This document shows, in pieces, positions 7,450 through 15,687 of a stretch of 64,000 nucleotides of DNA. Below the pieces are notes generated by a model. It saw nothing but the letters and a program-made list of their open reading frames with translations, was not told the DNA's origin and made no database searches. Location: the NCBI RefSeq assembly GCF_002803085.1, contig NZ_NNBJ01000012.1, positions 186,001-250,000 of the forward strand, written 5' to 3'. Numbering within the stretch: position 1 is the first letter of the stretch; every line of letters starts with the position of its first letter. Made by a program: the position numbers and the translations under genes. The DNA is from Streptomyces sp. CB01201. Its GTDB lineage: Bacteria; Actinomycetota; Actinomycetes; Streptomycetales; Streptomycetaceae.

Positions 7450-9405
7450 CTACCCCGCGTGGACCGTCCCCGCGTACCTCCGTACGAAACGGCCCCCGCT
7501 CGCCGCCGTCACCGTGAGGTCGTAACTCCCGTTCTTCAGAGGCCAGTTCACCGATGTGCGGTCCCTCGGGGGGACCCATACCACCCGGGAGCCCCGGTCG
7601 TCGGAGACCGTGAAGGACAGCTCGGCCGTGCCCTCGTTGCGGAGGCGGAGCTCCATGGTGCGGCGCCCGTGCAGGGTGGCCGTCACCGAGGGGACGGGGG
7701 CCGGGGCCGAGGGTGTCGCGCGCGTCACCGTGCCGGAGAAGCGGCGCAGGAAGCCGTCCGCGCCGTGGACCGTGAAGTCGTAGCGGCCGTCCGTGTCCGC
7801 CGTCTCCCAGACGTAGGTCTTCGACGTGCCGGGTGCCACCGTGAACGGCGTGCCGGCGAACGGCTTCAGGGTGTTGGGGAGCACCGTGAAGTGGAAGGTG
7901 GCGGATCCGTGGTTGGCCAGGGTGCAGGTGACCCGGCCCGTCGTGCGGTCCACCGCCACGTCCGCCCACGGGCGGTACGGCAGCTCCCGGTGCGGACGGG
8001 TGCCCGGCTCCTGGGTGGGCATCGACTGGGCTCCGTTGGGCGGCAGTTTGACCGCGGGCAGCGCGTTGCCCGCGTCCGCCTTGGCCATCAGGGCCACGGT
8101 GTCGGGGAGCTTCGGGATCGAGTAGTCCGGCTTCGTGAAGTCGAAGCAGCTCGTCAGGTCGCCGCACACCGAGCGGCGCCAGGCCGAGATGTTCGGCTCC
8201 TGGACTCCGGTCACCAGCTCCAGGAAGCGGAGCACCGAAGTGTGGTCGAAGACCTGGGAGTTGACGTAGCCGCCGCGCGACCACGGGGAGATCGCCCAGA
8301 GCGGGACCCGGTTGCCCAGGCCGATCGGGCGGCCCGCCGCGAACTCGTCCGGGGTGCCCGGCTCGGGGAACGGCGGCAGCACGTGGTCGAAGTAGCCGTC
8401 GTTCTCGTCGTACATGACCAGGAAGACGGTGTGCTTCCACACCTCCGGGTTCGAGAAGAGGGACTGGAGGGCCTGGTCGACCCAGTGCGCGCCGTAGTCG
8501 GGGCCCGCCGAAGGGTGCTCGCTGAAGAGGTAGGGGGCCACCAGCCAGGACACCGTCGGGAGTGTGCCGTCCTTGCAGTCCTTGTCGAAGGCGGCCGGGT
8601 CGAACTTGGTCATCGCGTTGACGTAACGCGGGTCGTCGGCGGGGAAGTGGTGGAACTGCTTGAAGTAGGAGAGGGCGTTGTCGTCGTAGTCGCCGTACCG
8701 GTCGTCCTTCGACGGGTTGTGGTAGACCCGCCAGCTGACCTTCGCCGCCTCCAGGCGCTCCGCGTACGTCGTCCAGTCCGCGACCGGGTTGTCGGTGACC
8801 GGGGTGTTGTCCGTCCAGGGCCCGGTGGTGCCGTCCTTGCCGGGGCCGCAGGTGCCCGTCCACAGGTAGAGGCGGTTGGGGTCGGTGGGGCCCGCCTGGG
8901 AGCAGAAGTAGCCGTCGCACAGGGTGAACGCGTCGGCCAGGGCGTACTGGTAGGGGATGTCCTCGCGGGTGAAGTAGCCCATGGTCCGCTCGCCCTTGGC
9001 GGCCACCCACTTGTTCATCGCGCCGCCGTTGATCGCGGTGTGACCGGTGCCCCAGTCGTGCGGGAGGCCGCCCGCGTTCTGGGCGTTGTACTTCGTGGTG
9101 TCCATCCGGAACGGCAGCATGAAGCCGTCGGCGCGGCCCGCGTCCGGCTGGCGGAAGACGGAGTCGCCGTTGGGGAACGTCAGTGCCTGGCGGTCGTCGA
9201 AGCCCCGGACACCGGCCAGAGCGCCGAAGTAGTGGTCGAAGCTGCGGTTCTCCTGCATCAGGACGACGACGTGCTTGACGTCCTCGATGCTGCCCTTCGG
9301 GCGCGGGGCGGCGGTGGCGGTGGTGGGGTCGGGCAGGCCGACGGCGGCGGCGGCCGCGGTCGCGGCGGACGCGCCCACGAAGGCGCGGCGGCTCAGGGGA
9401 GTCAT
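7450..9405 (-). CDS. Tat-exported phospholipase C family phosphoesterase (paralogue 1)
   Basis: A 651-aa protein with a twin-arginine signal (LSRRAFVGASA, then an Ala-rich segment to about residue 32). The catalytic domain has the family signatures QENRSFDHYFG and NDGYFDHVLPPFP. The C-terminal ~200 residues hold two beta domains of the type found in phosphocholine-preferring bacterial phospholipases C. These enzymes hydrolyse phospholipid headgroups outside the cell. AAGGA precedes the ATG. The EEP gene lies 154 bp upstream on the same strand, so the two may form one PHO-controlled unit. Two paralogues lie at 15.7 and 42.6 kb. Confidence 0.92.
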   Translation of the reverse strand: MTPLSRRAFVGASAATAAAAAVGLPDPTTATAAPRPKGSIEDVKHVVVLMQENRSFDHYFGALAGVRGFDDRQALTFPNGDSVFRQPDAGRADGFMLPFRMDTTKYNAQNAGGLPHDWGTGHTAINGGAMNKWVAAKGERTMGYFTREDIPYQYALADAFTLCDGYFCSQAGPTDPNRLYLWTGTCGPGKDGTTGPWTDNTPVTDNPVADWTTYAERLEAAKVSWRVYHNPSKDDRYGDYDDNALSYFKQFHHFPADDPRYVNAMTKFDPAAFDKDCKDGTLPTVSWLVAPYLFSEHPSAGPDYGAHWVDQALQSLFSNPEVWKHTVFLVMYDENDGYFDHVLPPFPEPGTPDEFAAGRPIGLGNRVPLWAISPWSRGGYVNSQVFDHTSVLRFLELVTGVQEPNISAWRRSVCGDLTSCFDFTKPDYSIPKLPDTVALMAKADAGNALPAVKLPPNGAQSMPTQEPGTRPHRELPYRPWADVAVDRTTGRVTCTLANHGSATFHFTVLPNTLKPFAGTPFTVAPGTSKTYVWETADTDGRYDFTVHGADGFLRRFSGTVTRATPSAPAPVPSVTATLHGRRTMELRLRNEGTAELSFTVSDDRGSRVVWVPPRDRTSVNWPLKNGSYDLTVTAASGGRFVRRYAGTVHAG

Positions 9406-9424
9406 GACGGGGGAGTCCTTCGAG

Positions 9425-9480
9425 TCTTCAGGGCTTCGGGTCTTCAGGTCTTCAGGGCTTCGGGTCTTCGGCGCTTCGGG
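9425..9480. repeat. 16-bp direct repeats TCTTCAGGGCTTCGGG upstream of phospholipase C
   Basis: Exact units at 9425-9440 and 9449-9464, a half unit at 9441-9448 and a two-mismatch unit at 9465-9480. The block ends about 5 bp before the Shine-Dalgarno of the phospholipase C gene on the minus strand. It lies between the EEP stop and the phospholipase start. Confidence 0.85.
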
Positions 9481-9559
9481 TCGGAGGGTGAGGCCGGGGC
9501 AGGCCCGGTGGTGGCTCGCCGCGTCGGCGGGTCGGGCCGGGCGCTCGGCGGACCGCGGA

Positions 9560-10957
9560 TCAGCGGACCGTGAAGGTGACCGCGGGCGCCGCGTGATCGG
9601 AGGGCCAGCCGTTGGCGGCGGTGTCCGGCACCGGCTTCGGCCAGCCCGTGCACAGCGCGTACGCCGCCTCGACGCGCAGCGGGCCCGTGTACTGGACCTG
9701 GTCGACGCGGTCCCGCGGCTCGTCCGGGCGCACCGGCGACCAGGTGGTGCCGGGCTCGCGGGACGGGTTCGGGTGCGCCTCGCGGAACGCGTCGTGCAGG
9801 CCTGCCGAGGCGAGCGCCACCGTCACCGGCCAGCGCACCTTGGTGGCGCGGTCGAGGTGCGAGGGGGAGGCCAGGCCGGCCGCGAGCACGACCGGTGTGC
9901 TCCGCGCCGCCAGGTCGCCCTTCATCGCGGTGAGCAGCGCCGTCGCCTGCCGGTGCCGCAGGCTCGCGCGTTCGGCGGCCTCGACCTCGGCGGGGGTGCG
10001 TCCGTCCCGGAGCGCGTAGGGCCCGTACGCGGCCTCGTCCAGTTGGGCCGCCCACAGCCGGAGCCGTCGCCCGCCCGGGAGTTGGAGCGTGGCGGCGACC
10101 GCGGGCACGTCCGCGACCGGGGCCGCCGCGTCCGTGAGCGGGAAGCGGCTGACGATGCCGACCCCGGCCGGGGTGTCGTAGGCGTGCCAGCCCAGGGCGT
10201 CGGCGAGCGGCTTCGCCGAGGTGCCGCCCGTCTCCTGGAGGGCCAGGACGTCCAGACCCTGCCCGAGCACGAGGCGCGCCAGCTTCTCCGCCGGGCCGTC
10301 GATGTGGGTTCCGGCGTCCCACAGGTTCAGGGAGGCGATCGTCAGACGCGGCCGGGACCCGGCGGCGCGCACCGGCACCTGGACGGTGACGGCATCGCTC
10401 GCGCCCGCGCTGTCCTTGACCGCGACGACGATCCGTCCGGGGTGCGGGCCCGGCCGCCCGGGCGCGGTCCCGGTGACCGTGCCGTCGGCGCCGACGGACA
10501 GCCACGCGTCGCCGGACAGCCGGCGGAACGACGGGGTGCCCGCCGGATTGCCCGGCGGGCGCACCCACAGCGGGGCCAGCGGAACCGCAACCGACGACCC
10601 GGCCGCGTACTCGCCGGTCGTGAAGGAGTCCAGGGCGGCGTGCGGCGCCACCACCGGCGGACGGGCGGCGATCGTGATCGGCGCGGTCCGCGCGAGGATC
10701 CCGTAGCCGTCCTTTGCCAGCAGGTAGGCGGTGTAGACGCCCTCGCCGAGGCCGGAGGTGTCGAGCGTGATGTCGCCGGCCGCGGTCGTCACGTACGACC
10801 AGGCGAGCGAGGAGCCGGTGCCGGGGGCGCGGTCGCCGTCGTAGACACCGATCCAGTTCTTCGGGTCGGGCGCTTCGGTGGTCCAGTGGAAGGCGAGCCT
10901 GTCGCCCTCGCGGGGGCTGCCCGGCGTACTGAGCCGGATCGTACTGAGGGGGGACAC
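9560..10957 (-). CDS. Endonuclease/exonuclease/phosphatase (EEP) family protein with N-terminal beta domain
   Basis: A 465-aa protein. Residues about 1-110 resemble the beta-sandwich domain found at the N terminus of some phosphodiesterases (FHWTTEAPDPKNWIGVYDGD). A putative-Ig-like linker follows, then the EEP fold from about residue 200 with LNLWDAGTH, LALQET and the C-terminal PSDHAAPAVTF. EEP enzymes cleave phosphodiesters in nucleic acids, lipids or phosphosugars. No signal peptide is visible from the GTG start, although its downstream partner is exported. GAGGACCAGG precedes the GTG. A PHO-like box lies about 85 bp upstream. Confidence 0.8.
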   Translation of the reverse strand: MSPLSTIRLSTPGSPREGDRLAFHWTTEAPDPKNWIGVYDGDRAPGTGSSLAWSYVTTAAGDITLDTSGLGEGVYTAYLLAKDGYGILARTAPITIAARPPVVAPHAALDSFTTGEYAAGSSVAVPLAPLWVRPPGNPAGTPSFRRLSGDAWLSVGADGTVTGTAPGRPGPHPGRIVVAVKDSAGASDAVTVQVPVRAAGSRPRLTIASLNLWDAGTHIDGPAEKLARLVLGQGLDVLALQETGGTSAKPLADALGWHAYDTPAGVGIVSRFPLTDAAAPVADVPAVAATLQLPGGRRLRLWAAQLDEAAYGPYALRDGRTPAEVEAAERASLRHRQATALLTAMKGDLAARSTPVVLAAGLASPSHLDRATKVRWPVTVALASAGLHDAFREAHPNPSREPGTTWSPVRPDEPRDRVDQVQYTGPLRVEAAYALCTGWPKPVPDTAANGWPSDHAAPAVTFTVR

Positions 10958-11040
10958 GGGGGGCCTGGTCCTCTCGATGGACGCCGTGGTGGGGCGAGTT
11001 GGCTGAACAACTTCGCCCAGTCAGCCAGGCGTCCGCACAC

Positions 11041-11062
11041 GCGATGTGAACGGAGGATGACC
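11041..11062 (-). promoter_or_regulatory. PHO-box-like direct repeat upstream of EEP/phospholipase C
   Basis: Read on the minus strand, GGTCATCCTCC is followed directly by GTTCACATCGC, two 11-nt units resembling the Streptomyces PhoP direct-repeat unit (GTTCACC-type). The position suits activation of the EEP gene starting at 10957. Confidence 0.5.
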
Positions 11063-11182
11063 AGATGTGGGAGATCCACGGACGCGCGGGGAAGCGCCCG
11101 GAGAGCGACCGGTCACGAGCGCCGGGGCCGGTGACCGAGGGTGAGTGGGTAATCCGTTTCGTGGTGAGGGCGGTGCGCCCCA

Positions 11183-11188
11183 TAGGAT
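11183..11188 (+). promoter_or_regulatory. -10 TAGGAT of the gatCAB operon
   Basis: TAGGAT lies 40 bp before the gatC ATG, giving a leader of about 34 nt that contains the ribosome site TGAGGAT. The -35 region is not recognisable. Confidence 0.45.
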
Positions 11189-11228
11189 TGGGCCCAAACC
11201 ACACTCACTCACCCCTGAGGATCGCTGC

Positions 11229-11525
11229 ATGCCTGGCATTACGCGCGAGGAGGTCGCCCACCTCGCCCGGCTGGCGCGTCTGGAGCTGAAGGGCGAAGAG
11301 CTCGACCACTTCGCCGGACAGCTCGACGACATCATCGGCGCGGTCGCCCGCGTCTCCGAGGTCGCCGACCAAGACGTACCCCCGACCTCCCACCCGCTGC
11401 CGCTGACCAATGTCATGCGCGCGGACGAGGTCCGTCCGTCGCTCACCCCCGCGCAGGCGCTCTCCGGCGCCCCGGCCCAGGAGCAGCAGCGTTTCAAGGT
11501 GCCGCAGATCCTGGGGGAGGACTAA
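11229..11525 (+). CDS. gatC: Asp-tRNA(Asn)/Glu-tRNA(Gln) amidotransferase subunit C
   Basis: A 98-aa protein of standard GatC length, starting MPGITREEVAHLARLARLEL. The conserved middle (FAGQLDDIIGAVARVSEV) and tail (FKVPQILGED) match the family. GatC stabilises the GatA-GatB interface of the complex that amidates mischarged Glu-tRNA(Gln) or Asp-tRNA(Asn). ATG 11229 is chosen after TGAGGAT; the frame is open further upstream to 11145. gatA begins 5 nt after the stop. Confidence 0.97.
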   Translation: MPGITREEVAHLARLARLELKGEELDHFAGQLDDIIGAVARVSEVADQDVPPTSHPLPLTNVMRADEVRPSLTPAQALSGAPAQEQQRFKVPQILGED

Positions 11526-11530
11526 TCACC

Positions 11531-13020
<1,490 letters not shown>

Positions 13021-13024
<4 letters not shown>

Positions 13025-13260
13025 GTGCACTGACCAAGGCCAAAGGCTTCAAGAAGTCCAAGGCCGGTACGTACCTGTCCATCGGCACCACCGCCTTCGG
13101 TGCCATCAGCGTCGCCAAGCAGGCCAAGAAGGCCCGCACCGACAACGACACGCTGAAGCTCCTGGACGCCATCGTCTCCGCCGCCGCCATCGCCACCGGT
13201 GTCGCCCTCCTGCTGCGCGAGCTCAAGCGCATCGGTGACGACGACGTCCTGTTGGGCTGA
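13021..13260 (+). CDS. Small conserved-type protein of unknown function inside the gat operon
   Basis: A 79-aa basic protein, GTG start, overlapping gatA by 4 nt and ending 17 nt before gatB. The N-terminal third is Lys-rich (TKAKGFKKSKAGTYLS), followed by a hydrophobic stretch (IVSAAAIATGVALLLREL, residues about 50-67) long enough for one weak membrane span. I do not recognise a family. Tight coupling between two subunits of an essential enzyme suggests it is a genuine gene rather than a spacer, but no function can be given. Confidence 0.8.
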
Positions 13261-13277
13261 GAGGGAAGTTTTTCACC

Positions 13278-14786
13278 GTGACCGTCATTGATCTGGTCTC
13301 GTACGAGGACGCCCTCGCGTCGTACGACCCCGTCATGGGCCTTGAGGTCCATGTCGAACTCGGCACCAAAACCAAGATGTTCTGCGGCTGTTCGACCGAG
13401 CTGGGCGCCGAGCCCAACTCGCAGACCTGCCCCACCTGCCTCGGCCTGCCCGGCTCGCTCCCGGTCGTCAACGCGATCGGCGTCGAGTCGGCCGTCAAGA
13501 TCGGCCTCGCGCTCAACTGCGAGATCGCCGAGTGGTGCCGCTTCGCCCGGAAGAACTACTTCTATCCGGACATGCCGAAGAACTTCCAGACCTCGCAGTA
13601 CGACGAGCCGATCGCCTTCAACGGCTATCTGGACGTCCAGTTGGAGGACGGCGAGATCTTCCGCGTGGAGATCGAGCGCGCCCACATGGAGGAGGACACC
13701 GGCAAGTCCACGCACGTCGGTGGCGCGACGGGCCGCATCCACGGCGCCTCGCACTCGCTCCTGGACTACAACCGCGCGGGCATCCCGCTCATCGAGATCG
13801 TCACCAAGCCGATCGAGGGAGCGGGCGAGCGCGCCCCCGAGGTCGCCAAGGCGTACGTGGCCGAGCTGCGCGAGGTCATCAAGGCGCTGGACGTCTCCGA
13901 GGCCCGGATGGACAAGGGCCAGATGCGCTGCGACGTGAACCTGTCGCTGCGGCCCAACGGCACCGAGAAGTTCGGTACGCGTTCGGAGACCAAGAACGTC
14001 AACTCGCTGCGTTCGGTGGAGCGGGCCGCCCGCTTCGAGATCCAGCGGCACGCGGCGGTGCTGTCCTCCGGCGGCACGATCGTGCAGGAGACCCGGCACT
14101 TCCACGAGGAGGACGGGTCCACCACCTCGGGCCGCATCAAGGACAACGCCGAGGACTACCGCTACTTCCCCGAGCCGGACCTGGTGCCGGTGGCTCCCGC
14201 GCGCGCCTGGGTCGAGGAGCTGCGGGCCGCCCTCCCGGAGATGCCGCGGGTGCGGCGCAACCGGCTCCGCGAGGAGTGGGGCGTCAGCGAGCACGACATG
14301 CAGTCGATGCTCAACGCCGGTGCGGTCGACCCGATCGTCGCGACGATCGCGGCCGGGGCGGATGCGGCCGGTGCCCGCAAGTGGTGGATGGGCGAGCTCG
14401 CCCGCAACGCCAACGAGCGGGGCGTCGCGCTCGACGAGCTGCCCGTCACCCCGGCGCAGGTCGCCCGGGTCGTGGCGCTGGTCGCGGCCGGTGACCTCAA
14501 CGACAAGCTGGCTCGCCAGGTCATCGAGGGTGTCCTCGCGGGCGAGGGCGACCCGGACGCGGTCGTCGAGAAGCGCGGCCTGAAGGTCGTCTCGGACGAG
14601 GGGGCCCTGGGGGCTGCCGTGGACGAGGCGATCGCGTCCAACGCGGCGATCGCCGAGAAGATCCGGGGCGGGAAGGTTGCGGCGGTGGGGGCGCTGGTCG
14701 GTGCGGTCATGAAGACCACGCGGGGTCAGGCCGACGCGGGCCGCGTCAAGCAGCTCATCCTGGAGAGGCTGGGCGTGGAGGGCTAG
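13278..14786 (+). CDS. gatB: Asp-tRNA(Asn)/Glu-tRNA(Gln) amidotransferase subunit B
   Basis: A 502-aa protein that binds and activates the mischarged aminoacyl-tRNA. GLEVHVELGTKTKMFCGC and the Cys-containing TCPTCLGLPGSLPVVN give the conserved N-terminal zinc region; HMEEDTGKS and DYNRAGIPLIEI are family signatures; the C-terminal ~120 residues form the Yqey-like helical tail. The GTG start follows GAGAGGGAAG. Together with gatC and gatA it completes the operon, followed by a strong terminator. Confidence 0.97.
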   Translation: MTVIDLVSYEDALASYDPVMGLEVHVELGTKTKMFCGCSTELGAEPNSQTCPTCLGLPGSLPVVNAIGVESAVKIGLALNCEIAEWCRFARKNYFYPDMPKNFQTSQYDEPIAFNGYLDVQLEDGEIFRVEIERAHMEEDTGKSTHVGGATGRIHGASHSLLDYNRAGIPLIEIVTKPIEGAGERAPEVAKAYVAELREVIKALDVSEARMDKGQMRCDVNLSLRPNGTEKFGTRSETKNVNSLRSVERAARFEIQRHAAVLSSGGTIVQETRHFHEEDGSTTSGRIKDNAEDYRYFPEPDLVPVAPARAWVEELRAALPEMPRVRRNRLREEWGVSEHDMQSMLNAGAVDPIVATIAAGADAAGARKWWMGELARNANERGVALDELPVTPAQVARVVALVAAGDLNDKLARQVIEGVLAGEGDPDAVVEKRGLKVVSDEGALGAAVDEAIASNAAIAEKIRGGKVAAVGALVGAVMKTTRGQADAGRVKQLILERLGVEG

Positions 14787-14803
14787 CCCTCCGGCCCTGT
14801 TGG

Positions 14804-14845
14804 GGGCGGCCCCCGTCGGCGTCTGTCCGGTGGGGGCCGCCCTTT
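14804..14845 (+). terminator. Terminator of the gat operon
   Basis: GGGCGGCCCCC (14804-14814) pairs perfectly with GGGGGCCGCCC (14832-14842), followed by TTT. It starts 18 nt after the gatB stop. Confidence 0.8.
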
Positions 14846-14913
14846 GCTCGGCTCCGGGCGGTTTGCCCACCCTCCCGCCCGTTGCCCGGGGTTGGTTGGT
14901 TCCGGGTCCCCCT

Positions 14914-14964
14914 GGGGCTCCGCCCCAGACCCCGTTCGCGCCTTAAGGGCGCTCGTCCTCAAAC
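14914..14964. repeat. Dispersed 51-bp repeat, copy 2
   Basis: Same element as 7159-7209 with two differences, here continuing into AACGCCGGACGGGCTGAAGA, a module whose close relative forms the arms of the palindrome at 51804-51860. Confidence 0.8.
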
Positions 14965-14990
14965 GCCGGACGGGCTGAAGATGCCTGCAC

Positions 14991-15158
14991 TGGCCCGCAT
15001 CGATCAGCCGGGCGGGGTGAGGGTGCCTGTATGGGCCCGTGTTGATGAGCCGGGCGGGGTGAGGGTGCCTGCATGGGCCCGTGTTGATGAGCCGGGCGGG
15101 GTGAGGGTGCCTGCATGGGCCCGCGCCGATCAGCCGGGCGGGGTGAGGATCCTCGTGC
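14991..15158. repeat. Four tandem 42-bp repeats
   Basis: The core GCCGGGCGGGGTGAGG recurs at 15007, 15049, 15091 and 15133, exactly 42 bp apart. The two central copies are nearly identical and the outer ones diverge (CGATCAGCC instead of TGATGAGCC). There are no unique spacers, so it is a minisatellite, not a CRISPR. Confidence 0.9.
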
Positions 15159-15270
15159 GGGCCAACAGCGGTACCGCCAAGGGGCGCGGGGCCGTGTCGT
15201 TTGCGCGGCTTCGCCGCGGTGGCGCGACGGGCGGGGGTCCGGGTCCGTCCCCTACCGGGGCGCGCCTACA

Positions 15271-15297
15271 GGGGCGCGGGGAACTGCGCGACCAGCC
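15271..15297. repeat. GGGGCGCGGGGAACTGCGCG element, copy 3
   Basis: Exact 20-mer followed by ACCAGCC and a CACGGTCCGC tail like that after copy 2. Confidence 0.75.
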
Positions 15298-15333
15298 CCC
15301 ACGGTCCGCAGAGATCGAACCCACTCGCACCCC

Positions 15334-15530
15334 CGGCCCGCAGGGCCAAAGCCCCCACCGCTCGCACCCCCGGCCCGCAGGGCCAAAGCCCCCACCGCTG
15401 GCACCCCCGGCCCGCAGGGCCAAGCCCCGCCCACACCCCGGCCCGTAGGGCCAAGCCCACGCCCCGGTACCCCGGCCCGCAGGGCCAAGCCCCCGGCACC
15501 ACCCGCACCCCCGGCCCCCAGGGCCAAGCC
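15334..15530. repeat. Six degenerate hairpin units GGCCCGCAGGGCC
   Basis: Units begin at 15334, 15371, 15408, 15439, 15473 and 15512, spaced 31-39 bp. Each carries the inverted repeat GGCCC-N3-GGGCC, once as GTA and once as CCA in the loop. In RNA this would be a row of small hairpins; in DNA it is a REP-like array. Confidence 0.85.
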
Positions 15531-15687
15531 ACCCCCGCCCCCCCCAGCCCCCCGCAGGGGAAAAGGGGGTTGGACTTCCGGAAGGAGGGCTTGGACGTTC
15601 ATCCGGGGGCCGGGGTGGGGCCTTCTGGGGGACACCCCGGGTCACTACCGTTCCCCCCGTACGCACCACACCGCTCGGGAGGACCCC

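Larger units (their letters stand above)
14846..15687. other. Gene-free repeat block before phospholipase C 2
   Basis: More than 800 bp with no convincing gene. It holds a 51-bp dispersed repeat, four 42-bp tandem repeats, one GGGGCGCGGGGAACTGCGCG element and six hairpin-bearing units. Open frames across it exist only because the repeats are GC-rich and 42 bp is a multiple of three; the peptides are low-complexity. Confidence 0.7.

Noticed and set aside
14882..15448. 188-codon ORF with 14-residue repeats
   Set aside because: Its repeats come from a 42-bp minisatellite; there is no ribosome site and the rest is Pro/Arg-rich.
14991..15530. CRISPR array
   Set aside because: The repeats are contiguous or vary in spacing, with no unique spacers and no cas genes.
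15115..15687. N-terminal extension of phospholipase C 2
   Set aside because: Low-complexity and made of repeat DNA; the TTG at 15688 has a strong ribosome site and is followed by a Tat signal.
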